From Dromaius novaehollandiae (Eukaryota > Chordata > Aves > Casuariiformes > Dromaiidae): a stretch of 64,000 bases of DNA. The DNA is taken from the NCBI RefSeq assembly GCF_036370855.1, contig NC_088099.1, positions 17,637,501 to 17,701,500 of the forward strand, in the 5' to 3' direction. The notes beneath the pieces were generated by a model that was given only the letters and a program-made list of their open reading frames with translations, ran no database searches and was not told where the DNA came from. The translations under genes were made by a program, and so were the position numbers. Shown here piece by piece: positions 12,101 through 22,972 of the stretch. Positions within the stretch are counted from its first letter, which is position 1. Each line of letters starts with the position of its first letter.

Positions 12101-13800
12101 TTGTTTAGCTAATGGTATCAGGGCACATTATGGAGAAAATGAGGGAACAGTGGGCTGAGAGTAAAGAAAACTGGGGTTTTGAGGGGTGAACCTCAAGAGT
12201 CTGAAAATAGAGGTGAATGAGTAAAACAGCAGAGCTCTTTGCTGAACCTAAGAAAATGATGATATTCAGGCAAAACGCATGATGGTTTTTGTTAAGCCCT
12301 AGCAGCAGTTTTGCTTTCCTTTCACACCTGTGGTCTCAGGAACTCAGAGGACCTTTGCAAGGTCCCTGTATCAAGGACTGCGAAATGAGCCACCCTGGTG
12401 GAAGGCACCATCGTGCTGCTCTTGTCTGGTGATGGCTACGAGCTGTCAGCTCTATGCAGTGCAAGCACAATGAGAGAGACCCAGGGACAGAGAGTCTCTC
12501 TGGGATGCAGAGGTGCTACGGCAGTGGCGAAGGAGCCTGCTGCAGTACAGCTGAGGGCTCCCTTTGCCTCAGCTGGGGAGCCAGCAAGGGAGAGAGTCTG
12601 GTGCTGGCACTGGTCCTTTTGCAAAGAAATAATTGCTGTTATGAAAATAAGAGTGGGTTTGATGTAAACTGGCATTAGAATCAGGCCTTCCAGCTCCTAC
12701 AGTGTAATTTATGGAGTTCTATCTTCTTTCTAGCTTGAACCAACTTGGGTTCACCCCTCATGGCTCTGGACTTGTTTCCAACCAGCTGGAGGCAGCTGGA
12801 GGCCAGTGATGCCAAGTTTACAGACACACTCAGACAGTCCCGGCTGCAGGTTTTGTACTTGATCAAACAGACACAACATACTGTGGCTGGGAATACAAAT
12901 AGGCACGGGCAAGGCTAGTGACAGCCTCGGTCAGGGGCAGAGGTCCAGCCCAGATGCCTGGAGCCCTTCAGCACTGCCTCCCCACTGCCAGTCCCCTCCT
13001 CGCTTGCAGGGAGAAGGTGCCTCGCTCAGGCAAGTGTGGCCCTTTACCATCCTGTGGCCTCAGGATTTCTTGATTATTTTCACGTGACAGTTCTTGAAGA
13101 TTTTGGCAAGGCAGGAGACATTCAAGCAGGTGAGCGAGGAATTAGTCTCTTTTTAATACATCTACAACTGCAGCCTACATTGCTAAGAAAGCTTCTGTTC
13201 ACATCAGTGCCATTAGCTTGTTTTGCCCTGAGCTACTTACCTGTAATTATTTCTATTACTGTTAGCCAAATGGCTGCCCCGGCCACAGTGTGGAAGTCGG
13301 TCTGAAGGAAATGCTGAGCTGAAGTATCAAGTGAATTTAAAGGTAGATCATGAATAAAACACAGAAAGCATAGCACCCTCACGCTGCTTGCTGAGCAGCA
13401 CTCAAGTTGTGTGGAGACAGCAGTTGCCCTGCGTGTGCTATTATAAGACCCTGTGTGAAAGAAGCTTTGCCCATCACGAATTTGTTCAGAAATTATGAAT
13501 TGTGCTTGAAAGCTCTAAAATCCTACTGAGCTCCTGGGCTAAGCCATGCACTGAAACCTCTCACCTTTGTACCGCTCGGTCAGGACTAGGGGAGGCTGCC
13601 TCAGCCTCGTCAAAGCCAGGGCAGCCCTGAGGTGTTCCCCAGCATGGGGTCAAGCCCCTCTTCAGAGCTCTTCCTGGGGAAATACACAAAATGCTCTTAA
13701 AGAGTTGCAAGATCTGCTTTGAACTATTCTTCTCTAAAGCAAGATGGCTAAGCCAAGGCCAAACCTTGTGCTTTCCAGAAAAGTAAGAGGCCTGACTCAC
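9191..13800. other. no gene recognised
   Basis: Only short, unrelated frames occur on both strands, with no splice-linked series I could assemble. No simple repeat stands out. I see nothing to annotate here. Confidence 0.5.
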
Positions 13801-13805
13801 ACACT

Positions 13806-13900
13806 TTGATTCGGAGATCAGGATTTGATCCCCAGACGTATTGCAGACTCCCTGTATCACTTTGGCAAGTCACTTTGTGATGGATTTTCATATACTTGGC
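13806..13900 (+). repeat. MIR-like CORE-SINE fragment
   Basis: The text follows the MIR pattern in order: a TGATTCGGAGATCAGGATTT box, then GACTCCCTGTATCAC, then TTTGGCAAGTCACTT, which mirrors the family's 'tgtgaccttgggcaagtcactt' core. It is heavily diverged, as expected for a pre-avian SINE. Confidence 0.6.
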
Positions 13901-14079
13901 ACCAAAGCCAAATTGTTACAATGACTATATAAGGCAAGATCCCCAGAAGAGTTCATTTCCCCTTTTCCTGAGTCCTTTGGAAGAATTAGCCCATTATTTT
14001 AGTTACTAAATGGGAACTCAGCTCTTCTGAAAACCTGTCCTCACTTGGCAGTGCTGAGCTCTTAAGAAACTCTATTCCC

Positions 14080-14290
14080 AACCTCTCTCTGCCTCAATTC
14101 CCATCTGTATGTTGAAAGAAACCATTTTTCCTTGGAGTCTTTATTCTGTCTTTTGTACTCCAGCCATAAGTTCCTTGTGGCAAGAACTCATATTAGGTCT
14201 CCAAACACCTCTAGCACAGCAGAGCACAAAGTGATACTCTGATATGTATCTGACTGCTTCTGTTATATAAATATATGTCACACTTAATAG
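14080..14290 (+). repeat. possible further MIR/CORE-SINE tail
   Basis: Phrases resemble the 3' half of sauropsid MIR-like elements: CCTCTCTCTGCCTCAATTCC, CCATCTGT, TTCCTTGTGGCAAGAACT and CACCTCTAGCACAGC. This could be the rest of the element at 13806 split by an insertion, or a separate copy. Recognition is by eye only. Confidence 0.45.
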
Positions 14291-15104
14291 GGATTAAATT
14301 TTAAAAAAAACAAAGTACATGGAGGAATATGCTAAAAAGGAGGGAAAAAATCATGTTAGACTCCTGCTCAACCCCCTTTAAGCTGTCTCCTCTTGTAAGA
14401 TCCCATGGTGTCTGGGACCTATTTCTCCTCTGCTTGGAGGATTAGAGGGCACATTCCCTGGGACAGGCACTGTAAATCCTCTCCAGGCTTTTAATGCTGA
14501 CAAATAAGGACGAGCATGCTCTATGTAGAGCGAAAAACATGAGTGAGAGCAAAAAGCTGGGATTTTCCAGGAACTGTTAGGAAACAGAGCTCAAGGTTAT
14601 AGTAAACTGAACTTTCCTCAATTTTATGGCCACACTAATTCTGACTGATTTTTTTTTTTCTGAAACTCATATTTAACATATGATTTCTCAGACACCTGGA
14701 CTGTTCCTCTGAGCTATGAAAACTCTCTCAGAAAACAAGGTCACAAAAGGAGCTGGACTCAAATTATGCATTGCTCCTAGGAGATCAAAACTAATTCCTA
14801 CCTGTGCCTATTCCAAAAACAAAACAAGCCTTGCAGCATCGATGTAGGTCACTCACTGATTGGCAGTGCACAAGTGTTTAGAGGTGATGGAGAAAAAGAA
14901 GGCTATTTTTGGCAAAGTTCTGATATTCAGACTTGGATTTATGCTATAGCTGAAGAGTTCACTGCAACCTTTCGCACCAAAAATTACAATAAGACATGAT
15001 AACATTAAGAAAAATAACTCAGAGGCTGGCAGATGAGCTTGCAGCTCCATCCTTCACTGCTATGACCTGCAGGGCAGATAGGGCTATATTGCTGAAATAT
15101 TGAA

Positions 15105-15120
15105 CACCTTGTACAAGGTG
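15105..15120. repeat. perfect 16-bp palindrome
   Basis: CACCTTGTACAAGGTG equals its own reverse complement with no spacer. No surrounding element explains it. Confidence 0.85.
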
Positions 15121-15669
15121 AAAAGCATCAGCAGCTTCTCCTAAAGCCAGGGCATGTGGCACCTTACGAGGCCAAATCTCTCTCACGCATTGCTGCCGTT
15201 TCCGCATGTCCATTGTGAGTCAGAAAATTCACAGGAAGCCACAAGTCTTGGTCTGAGCACAGGTCAGTACAGCACAGAGAAAGCAACACATGCAGACAAA
15301 CAACTGCATCTGGATTATCTGTCAGCACAGAGCCCCACTCCTATGTTTGGGCTCTCATCGCTATTCCAGTAGAAGTTTTCAGTGCTTAATTAATATTAAA
15401 TATGCAGTCAGAGAGGACCCCTGGAACAGTAACAGTGATGCAGTGAAGATTCCCACTGAATGAAAGGGTTTATGAATACAGGAGTAGGAACATCTATCTG
15501 GGCGAAAACAGAGTACAAACATCTTAGTTTCATGTGTTATCCCCTTATACAGATGCTTCTGAGTTTGGAGCTGGTTTTGTTATAATATAAATATGTCTCT
15601 CACTTAAAGTAATAAAAAGACTGGGTCTCTTTCCTTACTACCACCTTTGCAATACATCTTCATTCTGGG

Positions 15670-15792
15670 AATCACAGAATAGTTGAGGTTGGAGGGCACT
15701 GCTGGAAATCATCTAGTCCAAACCTCCTGCTCAAGCAGGGTCACCTATAGCATGTTGCGCAGGACCCTATCCAGGAAAACTCCTGAGATTTG
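15670..15792 (-). mobile_element. CR1 LINE, 5'-truncated 3' end
   Basis: Read on the minus strand, this ends with the CR1 3' UTR and the terminal word ATTCTGTGATT at its left edge. On the plus strand the hallmark phrases are GTTGAGGTTGGAGGGCAC, ATCATCTAGTCCAAACCTCC, TGCTCAAGCAGGGTCACCTA and CAGGACCCTATCCAGG. About 120 bp remain, the usual heavily 5'-truncated form. A GGAAAA microsatellite abuts its truncated side. Confidence 0.88.
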
Positions 15793-15919
15793 AAGAAAAG
15801 GAAAAGGAAAAGGGGAAAAGGAAAAGGAAAAGGAAAGAAATGAAAAGGAAAAGGAAAAGGAAAAGGAAAAGGAAAAGGAAAAGGAAAAGGAAAAGGAAAA
15901 GGAAAAGGAAAAGGAAAAG
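15792..15919. repeat. (GGAAAA)n microsatellite
   Basis: About twenty units of a 6-bp purine repeat, interrupted by AAGGGGAAAA and AAAGAAATGAAAAGG near 15810-15850. The uninterrupted run is 15843-15919. All-purine mirror-symmetric tracts of this kind can form triplex DNA. The 6-bp period creates spurious Phe-Pro and Ser-Phe frames on the minus strand. Confidence 0.95.
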
Positions 15920-16854
15920 TACACTGCATTGTGAGAAAGCAGAGGTGCATGCCTGGTTTGCCAGGAAGAGCCCAGCCTTGCACAGGAAGGCTGCCTAGGT
16001 AGCTGGTCTGAGGAAAATTGAGACTCTTGGTCCACTGATGAGATAGGGAGAGAGGACCTTAGGTAAAATCACCTCTCGTTCTCAGCCATGCAGCTGAGTT
16101 ACTGTGGAGACCTGGGGTGCTGAGGAGCTTTGCAGCGAGCACCCCGGTGGCAGAACTAGTGGGTTTTAACTCCCCTGGTTGCCACAAACTGTCAAAATCA
16201 ACATGTTTGTGCAGAACATTCCCATTTTGACCAACTGGCATTTTCAAATGGAAAAAACACATTCAGCTGGAAAATATCCAATCAGATCTAGTCGTCGTGA
16301 TGTGCTGCACTAACACTCTATTTATGCAATAAAGGTTGGCATAGCTTTCGCAAGGAAATGAATCCAAAAGGAGCCTTAACAATGAACTGCAGCCAACATC
16401 AGTATATTAAGATGGCAAAAATCTGCATTAGCAAATCCAAGCAGTGCCATAAATACGACTGTAGCAAGTCCACATCAGCTGTCGAGTAATCGTATTAACC
16501 GATTGATAACTGAAAGACCCATGGAAACCAAGCTCCCTGAAAACAAAGCCACTCTTGTTCTCCTCCCTGTTCAAATCAATTGCTAAGCAAAAAAGCTTAG
16601 AAAAAATTGCATAAAATAAACACTGAAAGCCCCAATCTGCTTCTTGCTTCATGACTCCTAAAGAAAGGTGAGATGGCATAGTGTTGTCTCCATTAGTCTA
16701 AAGGTAAAAATGGACTTTAAGTTTAGGAAAGCAACTATCAGAGAACATTTTGTTTACCTCCATCGCCTGTGCAGCTCCAGATACTAGATTAATCATAACA
16801 CTTCTTTTTCAATACATCACATAAACGTGATTTTCAGGCTCTTTGAAATGCATC
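15920..16854. other. no gene; possible ancient repeat near 16176-16275
   Basis: No coding sequence is recognised. The stretch with CTGTCAAAATCAACATG, CATTCCCATTTTGACC and GGCATTTTCAAATGG has the wording of an old sauropsid interspersed repeat that I cannot name. The rest shows nothing. Confidence 0.35.
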
Positions 16855-16990
16855 ATTTTCTCCATTTTACTGGCTGAGAAACAGAAACATGGGAAGTTAA
16901 ATTGCTTGCTTTCAGGCATGCTGTGGGTCACTGTCAGATCAATGACTCAGAGAATGGTTCCTGACCTGTGCTTGATCCATTAAACTCTGA
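16855..16990 (-). repeat. MIR-like CORE-SINE fragment, reverse orientation
   Basis: On the plus strand the reversed MIR wording is in order: TTTTCTCCATTTTAC, GGCTGAGAAACAGAAAC, GAAGTTAAATTGCTTGC, then GGGTCACTGTCAGA, and finally CCTGACCTGTGCTTGATCC. These correspond to the reversed 'cattttacagatgaggaaactgag ... ttaagtgacttgccc ... cctgtgctctatcc' pattern. Confidence 0.65.
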
Positions 16991-19900
16991 TATCCACAAA
17001 GAAAGGGCCTGAGTCTATTCTTGTTCATACCAGAATAATTCAGGCAACTTGTCTGGTGTTGGTGGACTTACCAACATCAATGCTAAACCACTGTCAAATA
17101 TTAAGTTCACAGAATTTATCATCAGACTAATGAAGTCCCTGCATCAGACAGGAGTGAAGTGCTGTCCTTCCAGTGACCCCGCTCCTTCTCAGCTTTCCTT
17201 TTCCATCTGCTGCAATCTCGTGCTGTCACGATGTGTTGCCCTTCTCCCTGGCACGCTCTCCCAAGACCAGTCCCTTGAGGCACTGATAAAAATTGTGTGG
17301 GGCTGCAAAATTTTCAGGAAGCAAACTGGATTAAAACACAAATTCTGAAAATGAAGGATAAAACCCCTCTGTACAAATGTGTCTCCTGCCTATCCAAGTG
17401 ACAGCACTGTGGTACTGGGGGAATTCTATGTTCACACTTCTTGTAACGAGTCTTGTTACTTCTCTAAGGCTCCGATTCCCAGCATAATGTGATTGCATGA
17501 AAACGCCTATTTTTTTTAAGGAAAATGTTAGTAGCTCTCTCATTTGCGGAAAAGCTTAAAGTTATGATATTGAATGGATCAAAATCCAGGACACAAAATT
17601 AAAGAGTTGTTCAGTGATTTCTTTTAGCTCACACTCTCCGCTTGCTCACAGATATGCTCTCTCAGTTGTGCAACATTTCTGTTTGTGCTGGAAAATTCTT
17701 GGAGCCAAAGGCCATGTGTGCTTGTTTCATGAAGTACAGTTCGAACAATATATTAATCATAAGTAGGCACCAGGCTAGCCTGACACCCAGCTAATGGATC
17801 CAGTGTACAGAAGGGGAATGCATGAGCTGAGCAGGGCAGTGATGTTTACGCTGAAGGATGTCTGAGGTGTAGGGCACAGCGTATGGTTGAGCAGAGCATT
17901 GACCTCCACAGGTGAAGATCTTCACCAAGCTGGTGAAGGTAACGGGCACAGCACAAGAGGGTGGTGCAGCACAAGCTGCCCAGGTGACACAGCAACACTG
18001 CATGTGTCTCAGTGTCCCATGGAGATGGTTCCTGAATACTGGACCTGGCTTAGATGCAGGGCTAGGTTGCTGTCACCTCGCCTGCGGTGGGCACGTGAAG
18101 GGTATCTGTTCTGCCTGAGGAACAGTCTCACCGACACAGAAGCATATAGTGTGCAGCTGTCCTTTTTCTCCTGTTTCTACCAGGAAAAAACAACTTGCCC
18201 TTTGATTTTCCTTTGGAGTGTTTGCTCCTGCATCCTCAGCTGGGGAAGTGGTCACTGTAGACAAGAGCCAGAAGCAAAGGCGCTGTAGGCAGATGTTGCA
18301 GTTAATGTGGTTTTTAACTTCAGAGCAGCATGTTGCTTTTGTCCTGCTGGTGGGGTATTTTGTTTCTTATCACACTCGCTGTTGGATATCTCCATTTAAC
18401 CGTGCCTGCTGGGCTCGCAATTGCGTGGTGTGAAGGCAAGTCTCCCTTGTGAGCTAATGACAAGGAGGGCACACTGGGGGCTGGGCGAGAGGGCTTGGCC
18501 AGGATGCATGGAGCATTTCCCACTACCAGCCCTGGCTCTGGCTGGACTGGCGAGGGGGCTTTGCTGCATTCCTCACGGCATCCGCAGCTTCAGCATCCTC
18601 ACGAAGGCTGCTCTCGTCAGCCAGCAGGGAAATGCCTCGCTCTGCAGAGAATGGGAAAACCCTTCAACACTTTCTTGCAAAAATGCTTTTTTGCATGAGG
18701 TGTCCTTGCCTGAAGCTCAGCCCTCTGCTTCAGTCCCTCAGCAGCAGGATTTACGGATGCTGCAAGGCCTGTTTGCTTCCCAGGGCTTTTCCTGAGGAGG
18801 AGATAGCAGAGGCCTGCTGAAGGAGGCTATCTGCTGCTTACCCATTTAGGGGCACTCAGCACTGATGAACAGCACTAACTAGTTGCTGGGGGAGCCCTCC
18901 GACCAATAGACGAAAGCAGCTTCTTGGTTCGTCAGGCTCCGGTGCCCTGACGCCGCCATGCACAGCCAGGCAGCAAAGCCCACCAGCATCCACGGCCCCG
19001 GCACGTCTCCTCCAGGTGCTTCCTAAAGCTCTCCTAAAGTGAGAGGAGAGGCAGAAGTGAGCCCCATCACCTAAAGGAGGGGACCTAAAAATCCCCAAGC
19101 TGGCGACAGAGGGGAGCAGGAAGGTGTCCCATGTGTCATGTTGGTAGCTAATGACTCAAGAAGCGTAGGGCTTCCCCAGGGAGTGTCCCAGTGGGTCCCT
19201 GGCATGAGGCCCTGCCCTGCAGCCATGCCCTGGCTGGTTTCAGATCACAAATATGTTTGCTTTGTTACTGTATTTATTGATCTTCAACAAGGAGTAACAG
19301 TTTGAAAAATATGATTCCTCTTATCAATACTATATGATCAGAAAATATCAGTATAATTAAAATATTGTGTTTGAAAGCTTATAACCTTCACCAAAATTTT
19401 GCTAAAGAAAGAGCAAGTAGATATTTTTGCCCTGCCTGTTAGATTTACCTGACAGCCTGGCAGGTCTTTAACTAAGATTCACAATGTGACAATGCCTTTA
19501 TAAGTGTGCCAGAGCGGTGAAAGGAATTATCACCACAGAACATAGTATTTTACTTGCTCACCTCAGAGGGCTGACAGCAAAGCAAGAAATATTTTCTTTT
19601 CTCTTTCTTTCTCCTCCTAATTTGAACAGGAGGAAGCTGTCTTAAAATGACTTCACCTCAATGTGAGCTTGGAAATTGTTTAAATGACTGCAGTGAGGAA
19701 AAAGAACAAAACAACAGAGAATGGATAGTGGGAAAAAATGGTGTAGAGAGAGAGCTGGAGGAAAAGCAAAATTCTTTTTGCTCTTGGTTAAATGGTTGCC
19801 AAATAAGACATGTATACTTTTTACATGCCTTTGGAAATGTGAAAAGTGCTGTTCAGCCAGGCTGTTAATTTGGGTCCTTTTAGAGGCCGTTTTGGAAGTG

Positions 19901-22790
19901 GAACGGTGTCACAGGGGTGGGATGTATCCGAGGGAGCTCATTTGCTTTCTCCTCCATGGTAAGTGGAACCAACTGCAGCAATTGCAGAAGAGCAGGAGAC
20001 ACCAGAGAGGGTTTTCTCATGTGCTTTAAAGATTCATAGCCCACGCTGAGAGCCTGCATCTGAGTGCCTGCAGGCACTCTTCTGAGGGTAATGTGATGTA
20101 AAAAGTCATTGCTCCATAACTGAATCACAGCAACTGGTAGCAGGCACCCATAGCACACCTCCTCCAGGAGATAACACTACTCTGCTGATGTCTTAGCCAA
20201 CAATGAAAGTGACTGGCAATTGCAGCTGATAGGAGGAAACTCGTTAAGTAGCCTTTAGCTCCTTCATGCCTCTCCGCCTCGGGCAAGGAGTTCGGTGCAA
20301 TTGGTTGCGATGGTGGCTGACCTCTGCCGAGAGAGAAGGAAGGTTCTTGCTGTCTCAGCCATCTTGCCCAGTGGCAGAAAGCCAGTCCTACAGAAAGGAG
20401 GGACTCATTTGCTGCTGCTGTAGCTTCTCATGCTGCTTGCTCAGGCTGGACACCACTCTCATATTTCTACCTCCACCTTTTCCCCACCACAGCTAAAAGA
20501 AGTTTGAAAAAAGCCACCCGGTCTGGTCTCACTGACATTGCAGCCTGCTTGTCCAGAAGTGGAGGGAGAAAATGAAATGAAAGGAGTGATTGCTCAGGGC
20601 CCAGCTTGTTATTTTCTTCTCCAGGTGTCCACTACAGACAGCGGCGGCCAGGTACTGAGCTAGGCAAACCTTGGGTCCCGCCAAGGTGGCTGCTCTTGGG
20701 TCCTAGCCCTAAGGCTTGGGGGCTGGCCCCAAGGTGTGTGGGGAGAGAGGTGAGGAGGAGAGGAAAGAGGCAACAAGGGGATGGCCCAAACTGCCTGTGT
20801 CTATCCACGGGCAAGGGGAAAGCAGATGGGCTCTTTTAGCATGTGTTGGGGACCCTTCAGACCTCGTGAGAGACCCAGCATGCGAGGGTCCGCATGAGTT
20901 TCAGAAACAGTCTGAAGGGGTCATTTGTGAAGCATTCAGCTGTAAGGTAGCAAAATCAACTTTATTCATCACTGATACCTTTGATTTGTGTTTCTGAGCA
21001 TATCAGTTAAGAGCTGTTTTTGCCTAAGGTTTGGTTCTTGTGCAGCGTGTAGAGTCTCACTATCTGAGGTGCTGAATGCTGTAATGGAACTGAAAGTTCA
21101 GTTACTTTAGCAGTTTTCTTCAGGTACATGAAGAGTCTGAAATTACTTGTTTTTTATTTTGAATAGACTTGTTCTGGACCGCAAAAGCAAGACAAGGTGA
21201 GCCCTGAGGTGGGCTAGGCAGGTTGGCAAAGCTGCCTTATCTGACATGGCTCATCAGGGGCTGCCTGTGTGCCAGCTCCCACGCTCAGACTCGTGCCAAG
21301 AGAGACTGCAGAAATCAGTGTGACGTCTCACCCTGCACCATGGAATTGGATCCTGCAGCTCACATGGACAGAAACGCCAGTGACTTCAACTGGGAATTGT
21401 GAATTTTGCTGGAATAAGGACTGAAGGGACAGGGGCTTGTTTTCGAAGGACAGTAGATGAACTGCTGTCAAGTGTACTGACAACAGAGGAGAAAAAGCTA
21501 CTTATATAAAACCATTACAAAAATTGAAAACATTTTAACCTTGATGTCTAGATTTTTCTTTATTCTCTTCAGGCAAACTAGAGAAGAATAATCTGTGTGC
21601 TCTCAATTTTCTGTTTAAATGGGCAGGTTTCCTTAAGAGAAACCTTTGACCTGCTAATAGCTAATATAGAAATGCTTCCTTTTCTCCCAGCTTTTTAAAG
21701 ATATTTTTCATCTCTCATTTCTAATTAGATATGCAAGGGGAATTGAGGAATATCCTGCTACAAAATGATTGCTTAAACCTATTATATCTCAGGACACTAC
21801 AGTCTTGCCTGAAGGAGATTTTTCAAAAATTTAGGTTCTGGTAAACAGATAAGCAGGAACTCCTTCATTGATACAGGGAATGTGAATATTATTTCACTGG
21901 AGAGTGAGTTTTAAGTCTTTTTTTCTCTATAAAATGAGAATTTATCTTATCAAATCCCAGAAATGTGGGAAATCTCAGCTGGGAAAAAAAAAGTGTACCC
22001 TTACAGTTAATAATCCTTGATTCCCCCTAGGGTAACAGTCTTCCTAGAGGTCTTACCATCATCATTCGAACTCAACAAAAACCATAATACTCACATCAGG
22101 GAAAATGATACTGAGTGCTACAGAAATGTTGTACAAGGTGTCAGACAACCAGTCACAAAGTATTTCTTCTTACACTGCACAATTGTACATAGTAGAATAG
22201 TTCTTATAAAGTGATATTTAGTTTATGGCTCGAGGTGAATATAAACGCTAAATGGAAAGGTGTTGCAAGATATGTACCTGAAGACTCGCAACGAATTCAT
22301 ATAAAAAAAGCTAGGTACCAAATGAAGTGGCCACCAGATAGTAAACTAATCTTGAAATAAAATAAAGGGGAAAAAATCAGTACTACCATAACACAAGGGG
22401 CCAGGGAAGAATGAATGCATGCGGTAGTTTGTGTCTGGGGTAGTGGTACAAGGCACTCACAGGAAAAGGAGAAGAGAGAGAAAGAAGTGAAAATAAAAAT
22501 TAAAAAAAAGATGTCTCTTGTAAGGCCTTTGAGCAGTACTGAGATTAAGGTTTGTGCTGTGTGCCTGCCACATGAGAAAGTTCATCAGCTTCCCTGGAGA
22601 AAATAGCTTTCTAGTAGGTAATTTTCAATGTTACCTTGAATGGAAGTATTTCCATGCTAGCACAAAAGAAAGTTTGTTCCAGTTCCCAGAAGTGCTGCAA
22701 TGGGAAAGGCAAAGTGAAGCAGTCAGGGGACACTCAGAAAACCCCGTCAGGGCATCTGGCAGCTCCAGCAATGGACCAAGGCTTGGCAAA
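16991..22790. other. no gene recognised
   Basis: Short frames only. At 21340-21440 the wording (GGATCCTGCAGCTCACATGG, GTGACTTCAACTGGGAATTG, GGAATAAGGACTGAAGGGAC) resembles a very common ancient sauropsid repeat. I would want a repeat-library search before naming it. GC-rich patches around 18480-18620 and 18900-19020 are not dense enough in CpG to call islands. Confidence 0.45.
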
Positions 22791-22794
22791 CTCA

Positions 22795-22972
22795 CATTTT
22801 ATTCCCAGATCTACCAAATGGGTGACCTTGAGCAAGGCAATCCGTCTATCTCTGCTTCACCTTTACCATTTGTAAAACTGGGATAATCACCTTTGCTGTA
22901 TTGCGCTTTGAGCTCTACTAACGAAAAGAATAGTTAAGAGCCCAGTATTAATTATTACTATCATCATTAAAT
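22795..22972 (+). repeat. MIR-like CORE-SINE fragment
   Basis: The MIR order is clear: GGGTGACCTTGAGCAAGGCA, CTATCTCTGCTTCACC, then ATTTGTAAAACTGGGATAAT, TGCGCTTTGAGCTC, ending with a TATTAATTATTACTATCATCATTA-type tail. The final ATT-rich tail is typical of the family's 3' end. Confidence 0.75.

Noticed and set aside
15741..16035. Open frames encoding long Phe-Pro or Ser-Phe runs on the minus strand
   Set aside because: They are direct translations of the 6-bp GGAAAA microsatellite and its CR1 flank. Neither is a gene.
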